From: Chitinophagaceae bacterium
Lineage (GTDB): Bacteria; Bacteroidota; Bacteroidia; Chitinophagales; Chitinophagaceae
DNA: 64,000 nucleotides
NCBI GenBank assembly: GCA_017307735.1
Contig: JAFKGR010000004.1
Span: 124,001-188,000 of the forward strand
Reading direction: 5' to 3'
The position numbers and the translations under genes are program-made. Of this stretch, positions 19,882 to 28,788 are shown piece by piece. Under the pieces are notes generated by a model. It was not told where the DNA came from, ran no database searches, and worked only from the letters and a program-made list of their open reading frames with translations. Each line of letters begins with the position of its first letter. Position 1 is the first letter of the stretch.

Positions 19882-22800
19882 TTGAAACCTATAGCTTCTC
19901 TAAGTGTCTTTTGGGTAATCATCTGCTGCCTGATGTCGGAGGTTACTTTTGGGCAGGTTCAGTTTATCGAGAACCGTGGTCAATGGAACCCTAAGGTGAA
20001 ATATATGAGTGCAGCGGGAGATGGAAATTTTTATCTTGAAGAAAAGGGTTTTACTGTTTCCCAATATAATCCCGGCGATGTTTTCAATTTCAAAGAAGCC
20101 TTTCATCAAAGGAGAGATAACCCATCAAGAAAATTTTCAGAACCTGTCATTCGCAGCCATGCCTATAAGGTTGAATTTGTCAATGCATCAAGACCGGAAA
20201 TTGTTGCAAGCAAACCGTTGAATACAGTCAATAATTATTTTATCGGAGATGATCCTTCCAAATGGGCGCCCAATTGCAAAATTTACCAGGTAGTTACCTA
20301 CAAGAATGTATATCCGGGAATAGATGTACAATATTTTGTTGACGGAGGTACAAACCTCAATTATGATTTCATCGTTCATCCGGGTGCCGATCCGGGAAAA
20401 ATTGTGATGAAATATTCCGGCACTCAAAAATTAGCAGTAGAAAAAAAGGAGTTGATTATTTCCACACCTCTCGGTAAGAGCAGATCATTGAAGCCCTATA
20501 GTTATCAGTTAGACGGCAATGACCGTGTCACAGTCGAAAATAAATATGAAATCCGGGGAAATGAAGTCAGGTTCAAAATAAAAAATTACGATCCTTCAAA
20601 GGTGTTGGTAATAGATCCGACCGAAATATTTTTTAGTTATTCCGGAAGCACCGCAGACAATTGGGGCTTTACAGCAACATTCGGAAGAGATGGAAGTTTT
20701 TATGGTGGGGGCATTGTATTCGGGCAAGGGTTCCCGACATCTCCCGGCAGCTATCACGAAACTTTTAATGGAGGAGAATTCGACATAGGAATTATCAAAC
20801 TTACCCCGGATGGTAAGAACAGGGTTTATGCAACCTATATTGGAGGTTCAGGGAGAGAACAACCTCACAGCCTTATCGAAGATCCAGGTGGAAATCTTAT
20901 TGTCGCCGGCAGAACAAGTTCTGCCGATTATCCCGTTGTGCCCGCACGGGGAGCATCGAGCGGGGCAGGTGGCGGATATGATATAGTGGTTACTAAACTG
21001 AACGCAACCGGTTCAGCCATCATCGGTTCAGTAAGGATTGGAGGATCAAATGATGATGGGGTAAATATCGGTGATGAAGAATCACAACGGGGAGGGGCAT
21101 TGACCCTAAAAAGGAATTATGGCGATGATGCGCGCAGTGAAGTCTTGCTCGATGGCAATGGCAATATTTATGTGGCAAGTTGTACTACAAGCGGCAACTT
21201 CCCTGTGACTTCCGGGGCTGTTCAGCCAAAGCTGGCAGGTGGTCAGGATGGAGTCCTGATTAAATTGTCTCCCAACTGCCAGAATATTTTGTACAGCACC
21301 TATCTGGGTGGTTCGAAAGACGATGCAGCCTATGTTTTGGCAATTGATAAAGCAAATGATGTATATGTGGGAGGCGCCACTGCAAGCAGTGATTTCTATG
21401 GTATATCTCCATCCGGAGTTATTAAGTCGACTTATTCGGCTCCGGGAGCCACCAACGATCCTGCAGATGGTTTTGTGTTGCAACTTTCTTCGGACGGTAC
21501 CAAAGTGATGAAAGGTACTTATATCGGAACGGGAAGGGCAGATGAAGTGTATGGGTTGGATATCGATAAAAATGGATTCTTGTATGTGATGGGTACCAGC
21601 GTGGGAAATATGCCGGTAATCAATGCGCTTTATTCTAATGCGGGTGCAAAGCAATTTATAAGTAAACTGCAACCTGATCTGAGCGCATACGTATATAGCA
21701 CCGTGTTCGGAAGTACCAATGCACCGGTTCCGAATATATCGCCGACTGCATTTATGGTTGACCGCTGTGAAAATGTATATGTGTCAGGATGGGGTGGGAA
21801 ACCCAATTCCAGTTTTACCGGCGGAGATGTAATTGGTATGCCGGTAACCCCCAATGCAATAAAGACCCAGACAGATGGTTCGGGAACCGATTTTTACTTT
21901 TTTGTTTTGGAGAAAAATGCTACGAGCCAACTTTACGGTTCTTTCTTTGGTGAGAACGATCCACAAGGCCCGACTCCGTTTGGCGATCATGTGGACGGAG
22001 GTACCAGCCGGTTCGATAGCCGGGGATATATTTACCAGGCCATTTGTGCAAACTGCGGGAAGTCTGTTCCTTTTCCGGGAACTCCGGGTTCGTGGTCTCC
22101 CACCAATCAGGCCGGCGGTCCTGCTCCGGGAGGTCTGTGCAATTTGGGCATGTTGAAAATTGAAATGGATTTTACAGGTGTGCGTGCAGCACTTCAGGTG
22201 TTGATTAATAATGTTCCCAATGACACTACCGGTTGTGTTCCGCTTACCGTTCAATTCAGGGATACAGCCAAAAAAGGAAAACTGTTTTATTGGGATTTTG
22301 GAGATGGTACGGGAGATACAACTACGGTTCCGAACACTTCACATTTTTATAGCCTTGTAGGCCAATATAACGTTCGCCTCATTGCCATTGACAGCAGTAC
22401 ATGCAACATTTCGGATACTACCTATCAAACTATTCATTTAGGTGATAATAAAGTTACTCCCGATTTTGTTTCAACAAAGATTCCGCCCTGTACAAACCTG
22501 GCTTATTCTTTTACAAATACTTCTACCGCAGTTTCGGGGACTTTCGATCCCGGAATCTTTACGTGGGATTTTGGAGATGGCTCCCCGGTAGAAACGCATA
22601 ATTTCGCTGATGTGGTACAACATTCTTATGGTGGAACGGGAACGTACAATGTAACGCTGACGGTAACAGATGATAAATATTGCAATTCTCCGGGCGACAC
22701 GGTCAAAGTTATCAGGCTCTCCCCTCAGGTGAAGTCTGCTTTTGCAACCCCGCCGGCAGGGTGTGCTCCTTATCAGGCAATCTTCACAAATAATTCATTG

Positions 22801-23484
22801 GGAGGATTGGATTTTGTCTGGGATTTCGGAGACGGAAATAATTCAACAGATGTGGCACCTACCCATTTATATACCGTACCGGGAAATTACACCATCAAAC
22901 TTTATGCGTTTGATTCTACTTCATGCAACAAAGTTGATTCGTCTTTTGCAACAATTACTGTTGGGACCAATCCGACAGCAGCATTCAGCTATTTGCCAAC
23001 TGTTCCGCAGGAAAATGTGTTTACACAGTTTACGAATCTGTCATCAGGTGCTGTATCTTATCTGTGGAATTTTGGAGACGGAGATACTACCAACGAAGTG
23101 AACCCACGGCATATTTTTCCAGCCACCGCAACTTATACAGTATGCCTTACTTCAACGAATCAATTAGGTTGTTCGGTGGATACCTGTATGCCGGTAAAAT
23201 CTTTGATCCGCCCGCTTCTGGATGTTCCCAATGCATTTACCCCCGGCAAATTTGGAATTAACAGCCGGATCGGTGTCGTTGGTTTCGGGATCATCGAAAT
23301 GCAATGGAATATTTATAACAGATGGGGGCAGAAGGTTTTCTCTACGAACAGTACGAAAACAACATGGGATGGCACTTTCAACGGAAAACCACAGCCCATG
23401 GATGTTTACAGTTATACTTTAAAAGTGACTTTTTCAGATGGAACAAAAACAATAAAAACAGGAGATATAACCCTGATCAGGTAA
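19882..23484 (+). CDS. T9SS-exported PKD-repeat surface protein with gliding-motility C-terminal domain
   Basis: 1200 residues. Signal peptide about 1-24 (MKPIASLSVFWVIICCLMSEVTFGQ), with TTG (19882) as start because the signal begins there. Residues 25-250 begin QFIENRGQWNPKVKYMSA, the N-terminal domain often found with SBBP-type propellers. About 260-740 holds repeated GGS..D and LYGSFFG-like blades. Four PKD domains follow, with WDFGDG/WNFGDG cores near residues 801, 894, 979 and 1060. The C-terminus (about 1113-1200, VPNAFTPGKFGINSRI... YNRWGQKVF... WDGTFNG... YSYTLKV) is the CHU_C gliding-motility-associated domain, a type B T9SS signal. The next gene is PorP/SprF, the partner required for such cargo, as in sprB-sprF. 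It is probably a surface adhesin. Confidence 0.9.
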   Translation: MKPIASLSVFWVIICCLMSEVTFGQVQFIENRGQWNPKVKYMSAAGDGNFYLEEKGFTVSQYNPGDVFNFKEAFHQRRDNPSRKFSEPVIRSHAYKVEFVNASRPEIVASKPLNTVNNYFIGDDPSKWAPNCKIYQVVTYKNVYPGIDVQYFVDGGTNLNYDFIVHPGADPGKIVMKYSGTQKLAVEKKELIISTPLGKSRSLKPYSYQLDGNDRVTVENKYEIRGNEVRFKIKNYDPSKVLVIDPTEIFFSYSGSTADNWGFTATFGRDGSFYGGGIVFGQGFPTSPGSYHETFNGGEFDIGIIKLTPDGKNRVYATYIGGSGREQPHSLIEDPGGNLIVAGRTSSADYPVVPARGASSGAGGGYDIVVTKLNATGSAIIGSVRIGGSNDDGVNIGDEESQRGGALTLKRNYGDDARSEVLLDGNGNIYVASCTTSGNFPVTSGAVQPKLAGGQDGVLIKLSPNCQNILYSTYLGGSKDDAAYVLAIDKANDVYVGGATASSDFYGISPSGVIKSTYSAPGATNDPADGFVLQLSSDGTKVMKGTYIGTGRADEVYGLDIDKNGFLYVMGTSVGNMPVINALYSNAGAKQFISKLQPDLSAYVYSTVFGSTNAPVPNISPTAFMVDRCENVYVSGWGGKPNSSFTGGDVIGMPVTPNAIKTQTDGSGTDFYFFVLEKNATSQLYGSFFGENDPQGPTPFGDHVDGGTSRFDSRGYIYQAICANCGKSVPFPGTPGSWSPTNQAGGPAPGGLCNLGMLKIEMDFTGVRAALQVLINNVPNDTTGCVPLTVQFRDTAKKGKLFYWDFGDGTGDTTTVPNTSHFYSLVGQYNVRLIAIDSSTCNISDTTYQTIHLGDNKVTPDFVSTKIPPCTNLAYSFTNTSTAVSGTFDPGIFTWDFGDGSPVETHNFADVVQHSYGGTGTYNVTLTVTDDKYCNSPGDTVKVIRLSPQVKSAFATPPAGCAPYQAIFTNNSLGGLDFVWDFGDGNNSTDVAPTHLYTVPGNYTIKLYAFDSTSCNKVDSSFATITVGTNPTAAFSYLPTVPQENVFTQFTNLSSGAVSYLWNFGDGDTTNEVNPRHIFPATATYTVCLTSTNQLGCSVDTCMPVKSLIRPLLDVPNAFTPGKFGINSRIGVVGFGIIEMQWNIYNRWGQKVFSTNSTKTTWDGTFNGKPQPMDVYSYTLKVTFSDGTKTIKTGDITLIR

Positions 23485-23495
23485 AAACGGTTTGA

Positions 23496-24521
23496 GTGAT
23501 GAAGAAAATATTTTATTTCACATCTTGTCTGGTTTTAATTTCTGCTATTTCGCAGGGACAGGATCTTCATTTCTCTCAGTTTTTCAATAATCCGTTATTG
23601 ACAAATCCCGCCAATACCGGATTTATTCCGGACGCCGATTACAGGTTGGGAGCTTCCTATCGCAATCAGTACAGCAACATCATGAATGTGCCATACAATA
23701 CCATAAGTATTTTCGGAGATGCGCAGGTGCTCAGAAACCGTATTGAAAATGGATGGCTCGGATTGGGTGGTGTTATACTTCGGGATAATGCGGGTTCGGG
23801 CGGGCTGACCTCTACAAAAATTTATGGTTCTATTGCCTATCACCAGATGCTCGGAATGAGCAGTTTGCTTACCGCGGGATTTAATGTGGGATGGGCGAAT
23901 AAAAGGATTGACCAAAGTAAACTGACTTTTCCTGATCAGTTCGATGGAAAGTTTTTCGATGCAACGATTCCCACCCAGGTTGTGTTGCAAAACAACAGCA
24001 TCAGTTATTTTGATATGCAGGCAGGATTGAATTACGCTTACTTCCCGACCGAAAATTCTTTTATCAATGTGGGATACAGTATTCAGCATGTCAATCATCC
24101 GAAAGAATCTTTTTTTGTGAATAACGGCCCCAATGTCAACAGAGTGGCGATGCGGCACATCGGTTTTTTAAACGGGATTTTTAGGGTAGCCGATAACGTT
24201 ATAATCAACCCGGGAATGTATTACACCTATCAGGCCGGTGCGAGTGAATTTGAAGGAGGTTTGAATGCAGCTTATAATCTGACAGAGCATGGAGAAAAAC
24301 AGTTTCTCGCAGGGCTTTATTACAGATATGGAGACGCAGCCATTCCAATGGTGGGACTTGTGATCAGCAATGTTAGTTTTACCTTTAGCTATGATGTGAC
24401 TACCTCTTCATTGAAAAACTTCAACCATAGTCTGGGCGCTGCCGAGTTCAATATTTTGTACAAAGGATTTTATGATCAGTTTCAGGGAGACCGGAAGCAG
24501 ACGTTGTGCCCCACGTTTTGA
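23496..24521 (+). CDS. PorP/SprF-family type IX secretion outer-membrane protein
   Basis: 341 residues with a signal peptide (MMKKIFYFTSCLVLISAISQGQ) and the family opening QDLHFSQFFNNPLLTNPANTGF. YRLGASYRNQYSNIMNVPYNT and a 14-strand type barrel pattern follow (LNYAYFPTENSFINVGYSIQHVNHP). PorP/SprF proteins act at the T9SS exit and bind cargo carrying a type B C-terminal domain. It starts 11 bases after the stop of the CHU_C protein, so cargo and partner form a two-gene unit. The other T9SS components are not in the window. Confidence 0.93.
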   Translation: MMKKIFYFTSCLVLISAISQGQDLHFSQFFNNPLLTNPANTGFIPDADYRLGASYRNQYSNIMNVPYNTISIFGDAQVLRNRIENGWLGLGGVILRDNAGSGGLTSTKIYGSIAYHQMLGMSSLLTAGFNVGWANKRIDQSKLTFPDQFDGKFFDATIPTQVVLQNNSISYFDMQAGLNYAYFPTENSFINVGYSIQHVNHPKESFFVNNGPNVNRVAMRHIGFLNGIFRVADNVIINPGMYYTYQAGASEFEGGLNAAYNLTEHGEKQFLAGLYYRYGDAAIPMVGLVISNVSFTFSYDVTTSSLKNFNHSLGAAEFNILYKGFYDQFQGDRKQTLCPTF

Positions 24522-24676
24522 GGAGTTTTGCGTTTAGGGTGTAGAGTTCAGATGTTTAGAAGATTAGGTGTTTAGACGTTTAGAGACTGGAAGCCTGCCT
24601 TCTTTGGCGGATTTGGAGAATGGTACAGTCGTGGCATCAACCATTTTCTTTGGAGTAAAGATCATTATTTGGAAAA

Positions 24677-25669
24677 TTAAGAGAGTTTATATTTCTCTTT
24701 TAAAACTTTGCAAGTTCTCTCAATGGTTTCATGCAGTGGCGTGAATTCAAATCCCGGTAGGGCTTTCAGGATTTTTGAATTATCGAAATAAACTTTTGCG
24801 AGGGAAGTTTGTGCGGTTTCTTTTGTGAGTAATGGGCGCTTGCCATTTATCATTGCTTTTATCTTTTCCAATCGCCAAACCAATTCTGCCAAAAAAGGAG
24901 TCACTCTTCTATGTGGTGGTTTTTTGCCGAAGCATTGGGCTATCGTATTAAATATTTCCCGGTAAGAAAGATTTTCTCCACTCAAAATAAATCTCTGTCC
25001 TGAGATGTCACTTTCCATCAATCGTATCATTGCCGCGGCCACATCTTTTACATCTACAAAACCACTGATGCCTTCGGAATACCAGGGGAATTCTTCGTAT
25101 GCCGATTTGAAAATTGCCGAAGACCCGGTACTCCAATTATCTCCGCCGAGGATTAAAGAAGGGTTTACAATCACCACGTCCAGACCTTCGCCCAGTCCGC
25201 GCCAAACCTCCAACTCTCCCAGGTACTTTGATTTACCATAATTGCTGTTGTTGTTTTTTTCAGTCCACTGGGTTTCTTCATTCACCATTTCATCCTGCCT
25301 CAATCTTCCGATAGCAGCGACGGAACTTACATGAACGAATTTCTGAACCTTTGCATCGATACAGGCATTTACCACATTGGCCGTTCCTTCGATGTTGTAT
25401 TTCATCAGGCGGTATCTGTCAATTGGGTCATAGGACACGATGGCTGCACAATGGAAAACGTGTGTGATTTGAGATATCGCTTCTTCAATGGATACCACAT
25501 CGAGAATATCTCCCTGAAAAATTTCGAGATTGGAATCTTTTATTTCGATAGGTGATTTGTGATACAATGCGCGTACACGGTATCCTCTGTCGAGCAGTTG
25601 TTGCACCAGTTCTTTTCCTACCAATCCTGATGCACCTGTTACTAAAATTTTATCTGTATCTCTGTTCAC
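24677..25669 (-). CDS. NAD-dependent epimerase/dehydratase (extended SDR, reductase-like)
   Basis: 330 residues. The Rossmann motif GASGLVGKELVQQLL lies near residues 12-26 and the catalytic Y-x3-K is NYGKSKYLGE near residue 145, with upstream serines VHVSSVAAIG. The sequence around IVNPSLILGGDNWSTGSSAIF resembles the dihydroflavonol-4-reductase/3-beta-HSD-like branch of extended SDRs; the substrate is unknown. The start is GTG at 25669, and its first base is also the last base of the TAG stop of the upstream 3-hydroxyacyl-CoA dehydrogenase gene. The two are therefore translationally coupled and may act in one pathway of acyl or sterol-like ketone metabolism. Confidence 0.88.
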   Translation of the reverse strand: MNRDTDKILVTGASGLVGKELVQQLLDRGYRVRALYHKSPIEIKDSNLEIFQGDILDVVSIEEAISQITHVFHCAAIVSYDPIDRYRLMKYNIEGTANVVNACIDAKVQKFVHVSSVAAIGRLRQDEMVNEETQWTEKNNNSNYGKSKYLGELEVWRGLGEGLDVVIVNPSLILGGDNWSTGSSAIFKSAYEEFPWYSEGISGFVDVKDVAAAMIRLMESDISGQRFILSGENLSYREIFNTIAQCFGKKPPHRRVTPFLAELVWRLEKIKAMINGKRPLLTKETAQTSLAKVYFDNSKILKALPGFEFTPLHETIERTCKVLKEKYKLS

Positions 25670-26526
25670 TATCGGGTGGTTGGTCCGTAATTATAAAATC
25701 CTTTGCCTGTTTTCTTCCCAAGATTCCCTTCTTCCACAAGTTTGATCTGTGTGATGGCAGGTTCCAGGCGTTCGGGCCTGCCAAGCTGGTTGTAAACACT
25801 TTTGGTGGTAGCCAGGTTGATATCCATCCCGATGAAATCCATTAGTCTGAACGGCCCCATTTTAAAACCGGTTGCTTCCAGTATTTCGTCAATCTCTGCC
25901 ACGGTTGCTGCTTTATTTTCCAAAAGCCTCATCGCTTCCAGGTAATAGGGTCTTGCCACGCGGTTGACAATAAATCCCGGCGAATCTTTACATACGATGG
26001 GATGCTTGTCAATTTTTTTGCAAACAGATTTGGCCGATTCGATGGTTTCATCAGAAGTATTTTCTCCTCTCACAATTTCAACCAATGGCATGATGTAAGC
26101 CGGATTGAAAAAATGCATTCCAACGACTCTTTGCGGATAAGAAATTTCTTTTTGTATTTGAGAAATTGAAATAGAAGAAGTATTGCTGGCCAGGATTACT
26201 TTCTCATCATTGACTTCTGCAAGTTGTCGAAGCAGATTTATCTTGGCTTCCTGGTTTTCGTAAATGGCTTCAATAATCAATGGATCAGTGCAGCGTTTCA
26301 CATCGTCCTCAAAATTGATTCGCGATGAAATATCAGATTTTTGCTGTTGATTAATTTTACCTTTTCCCAAAAGATACTGCAGGTTTTTTTCGATGGTATT
26401 TTTTGCTTTGTCAAGGTTGGCTTTCTGAATGTCAAATATCTTTACACTCCATCCCTTCTGTGCAAAGATCTGTGCAATTCCGCTTCCCATGGTACCCGCT
26501 CCGCATACGCAAACCTGTGATTCCAC
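25669..26526 (-). CDS. 3-hydroxyacyl-CoA (3-hydroxybutyryl-CoA) dehydrogenase
   Basis: 285 residues, standard for the short form. The NAD-binding motif is VCVCGAGTMGSGIAQIFAQKG (residues 5-25). The catalytic region shows VGMHFFNPAYIMPLVEIVRG, with the active-site His, and DSPGFIVNRVARPYYLEAMRLLE. The C-terminal helical domain carries GFKMGPFRLMDFIGMDI. It oxidises L-3-hydroxyacyl-CoA to the 3-ketoacyl-CoA with NAD in beta-oxidation or butyrate-type metabolism. It overlaps the SDR gene by one base and follows pheS after 12 bases on the same strand, so all three may share a transcript. Confidence 0.95.
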   Translation of the reverse strand: MESQVCVCGAGTMGSGIAQIFAQKGWSVKIFDIQKANLDKAKNTIEKNLQYLLGKGKINQQQKSDISSRINFEDDVKRCTDPLIIEAIYENQEAKINLLRQLAEVNDEKVILASNTSSISISQIQKEISYPQRVVGMHFFNPAYIMPLVEIVRGENTSDETIESAKSVCKKIDKHPIVCKDSPGFIVNRVARPYYLEAMRLLENKAATVAEIDEILEATGFKMGPFRLMDFIGMDINLATTKSVYNQLGRPERLEPAITQIKLVEEGNLGKKTGKGFYNYGPTTR

Positions 26527-26538
26527 TTTTGAAAAGTT

Positions 26539-27570
26539 TTAAATGGCGTGTGTAAATTGTTTTAAGAAACGAACATCATTTTCGCTGAACAAACGCAGGT
26601 CATTGATCTGGTATTTCAGCATGGTGATTCTTTCGATTCCCATTCCGAAGGCAAATCCGGTGTATTTGTGAGAATCTATTTTGCAATTTTCAAGCACATT
26701 CGGATGCACCATCCCACAACCCAAAATCTCAACCCAGCCGGTGTGTTTGCAAACATTGCAACCCTTGCCTCCGCATATCAGGCAACTGATATCCATTTCA
26801 GCGCTCGGCTCTGTAAAAGGAAAATAAGAGGGGCGAAAACGGATTTTTACATCCTGAAAAAACATTTCCCTGGCAAAGAAATAAAGAGTTTGCTTCAGAT
26901 CGGCAAAACTTGCATTTTCTTCCACATACAAACCTTCCACCTGATGAAAAAAACAGTGTGCCCGCGCGCTGATGGTTTCATTGCGATATACACGTCCGGG
27001 ACAAATAATGCGGATGGGTAATTCTCCTCTTTCCATTTCCCTCACCTGAACGCTGCTTGTATGAGTTCGCAACATCCAGTCAGGGTTTCTTCGAACATAA
27101 AATGTATCCTGCATATCACGGGCCGGATGATTTTCGGGTAAGTTGAGCGCGGTAAAATTGTGCCAGTCGTCCTCTACTTCAGGGCCTTCGGCTACCGTAA
27201 AACCGATTCTCTGGAAAATAGAAATGATTCTGTTTCTTACAATACTGATGGGATGGCGGCTGCCCACCGGCAACTCATTTCCCGGAAGTGTAAGGTCCTG
27301 ATGATTGGAAGTTCTTTCAGCCTCAGGTGAAACGGAATTTTTAAGTTGATTGTATTTTTCTTCTGCAAACTGTTTCAGCGCATTCAGTGCGAGGCCGGCT
27401 TGCTTTCTGTTTTCAGGAGCCACATTTCGCATTTCACCCATGATCTTTTTTACGAGACCTGATGACCCAAGAAACCGGATGCGGAAAGTCTCAGCTTTAT
27501 TTTTTTCTTCTGTCGCAAACTGGTTGATTGATTCCTTTAATTCGGAGATCTTGCTTTTTAACTCTTCCAT
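26539..27570 (-). CDS. pheS: Phenylalanine--tRNA ligase alpha subunit
   Basis: Class II synthetase catalytic subunit; pairs with PheT, which is not in this window. N-terminal coiled coil (about residues 1-85), then HPISIVRNRIISIFQRIGFTVAEGPEVEDDWHNF, motif 2 GRVYRNETISARAHCFFHQVEGL, and motif 3 GFAFGMGIERITMLKY. Four cysteines (CLICGGKGCNVCKHTGW) sit between FTEPSAEMDI and ILGCGMVHP, the variant seen in many bacterial PheS. The frame is open to 27618, but MEELKSKISELK at the ATG 27570-27568 is where PheS normally starts. I therefore drop the 16-residue extension. Confidence 0.95.
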   Translation of the reverse strand: MEELKSKISELKESINQFATEEKNKAETFRIRFLGSSGLVKKIMGEMRNVAPENRKQAGLALNALKQFAEEKYNQLKNSVSPEAERTSNHQDLTLPGNELPVGSRHPISIVRNRIISIFQRIGFTVAEGPEVEDDWHNFTALNLPENHPARDMQDTFYVRRNPDWMLRTHTSSVQVREMERGELPIRIICPGRVYRNETISARAHCFFHQVEGLYVEENASFADLKQTLYFFAREMFFQDVKIRFRPSYFPFTEPSAEMDISCLICGGKGCNVCKHTGWVEILGCGMVHPNVLENCKIDSHKYTGFAFGMGIERITMLKYQINDLRLFSENDVRFLKQFTHAI

Positions 27571-27924
27571 ACGGGCACGAAGGTAAGCTACTAAGAGATT
27601 TTTGAAAAAAGGGAGCATTCTACATACGCCTGAGAAATGAACTAAGGCTGTTTTGATTTGTAGTATTCGTCACGAAGTAATCGCATAGTTCCTTCCGAAT
27701 TAAAGCGGTCGTGATAGATCAATTTATAAATATATTTCTTCATAAATAATCCCAGAAAATATATTGACTTTACAGTGTTTTACAGTGTGATTCGTTTAGG
27801 TAGAAATACCAAAGCAATGGATGTAATGAACCTAATATACAATCAGAGAAAAAAACACATGAACCCTAAATCCGCAAATATAAATAGTGATGGTAATGAT
27901 TATCCTCACACAATTCCTTGATTG
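27571..27924. other. Intergenic region upstream of pheS
   Basis: No gene is supported. A 33-codon frame at 27642-27743 (minus, KKYIYKLIYHDRF...) is too short to call. TTACAGTGT occurs twice within 20 bases near 27770-27790. The segment should hold the pheS promoter, but I do not see a clear consensus match. Confidence 0.3.
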
Positions 27925-28512
27925 CTAATCATCATGTTTATTTACATGAATCTGGAAGCCGATACTGAACCCAAAAGAATGAAAGGGCTCATCAAGATTG
28001 GTACTAAAAGTACTTATAGATGTATAATTTAACAGGAACTCCAAACCGGCATTATTGTTAAAGAAAATAACCGGGCCAGCAGAGATTACAAATTTATTTG
28101 AACCTGCACTATGAGACTTATACATATCCCTATCCTTCATTTCTCCGAGTTGAAAAGTCATATTTGCAATAATATTGTACAAATTGTCGGATGGTAATAG
28201 GTAGTACCTGATAAATGGCCCGCCATAAAAACTTTCAGAATTGGAAAAGTTGTTGGTTGAAGAACCGTTCAAAAAATTAAGATTATTCAAATTATATGAG
28301 AGCACAATACCTCCGGCAAATTTGTCTGCAAAAAAATAACCCGCATCGGCTGACATACTTATATCAGTTGATTTTGATCCCTGGTCATCAGAGCCGGTTT
28401 TGTTGATCGAAGCACTCAGATTTCCTCCAAACATCCAGTATCCGTTAGTTATTTGTGCATGAGATTGGGAAATAATAAAAAAGAATAGTAAGAATAGAAT
28501 AAGGAATTTCAT
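27925..28512 (-). CDS. Small outer-membrane beta-barrel protein (paralogue of 30637-31185)
   Basis: About 195 residues from the ATG at 28512, where a signal peptide begins (MKFLILFLLFFFIISQSHAQ); the frame opens 12 codons earlier. The mature protein starts ITNGYWMFGGNLSASINKT and alternates short strands and turns (YFFADKFAGGIVLSYNLNNLN; GGPFIRYYLLPSDNLYNIIANMTFQLG; GLEFLLNYTSIS; HSFGFSIGFQIHVNKHDD). It shares the plan, the TN-G-W-GG-N opening and the GPFIRYY-type strand with the barrel encoded at 30637-31185, so the two are paralogues on either side of the T9SS-sorted protein. Function unknown; an eight-strand opacity-like barrel is likely. Confidence 0.75.
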   Translation of the reverse strand: MKFLILFLLFFFIISQSHAQITNGYWMFGGNLSASINKTGSDDQGSKSTDISMSADAGYFFADKFAGGIVLSYNLNNLNFLNGSSTNNFSNSESFYGGPFIRYYLLPSDNLYNIIANMTFQLGEMKDRDMYKSHSAGSNKFVISAGPVIFFNNNAGLEFLLNYTSISTFSTNLDEPFHSFGFSIGFQIHVNKHDD

Positions 28513-28727
28513 TTCATTTGAAGTTTTTAATTTTAAGAATTTCATCAATAGTTTTTAATTAAGAATTCAATTTTTGAAAATGTTTTTGGAATAACCACAA
28601 TTCAGTTGTCTATCGTATTAAAAATCTTCAATGCAGTGTGTTTATATTCATGAATCTTTCGGATAAATTCCTTTAACAAATGAAATGGGGCAGTAATGGC
28701 TGAAATTGAAGAAATATCTTACAATTT

Positions 28728-28782
28728 AAAAGGCTTATAGTTGAGATTTTAATAAATTAAATAACTCAACTATAAGCCTTTT
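28728..28782. terminator. Perfect 18-bp inverted repeat, bidirectional terminator
   Basis: AAAAGGCTTATAGTTGAG (28728-28745) and its exact reverse complement (28765-28782) flank a 19-base AT-rich loop. It lies six bases beyond the stop of the minus-strand T9SS protein gene. Both strands end in CCTTTT, so it should terminate that gene. Confidence 0.85.
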
Positions 28783-28788
28783 ATTAAA

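Noticed and set aside
21106-21672. 188-codon open frame on the minus strand inside the PKD/CHU_C gene, and a similar one at 23595-24158 opposite PorP/SprF
   Set aside because: Both are antisense to well-supported genes and show no protein-like features.
27642-27743. 33-codon frame on the minus strand (KKYIYKLIYHDRF...), considered as a GIY-YIG nuclease remnant
   Set aside because: Too short, and only a few residues fit; the similarity could be chance.
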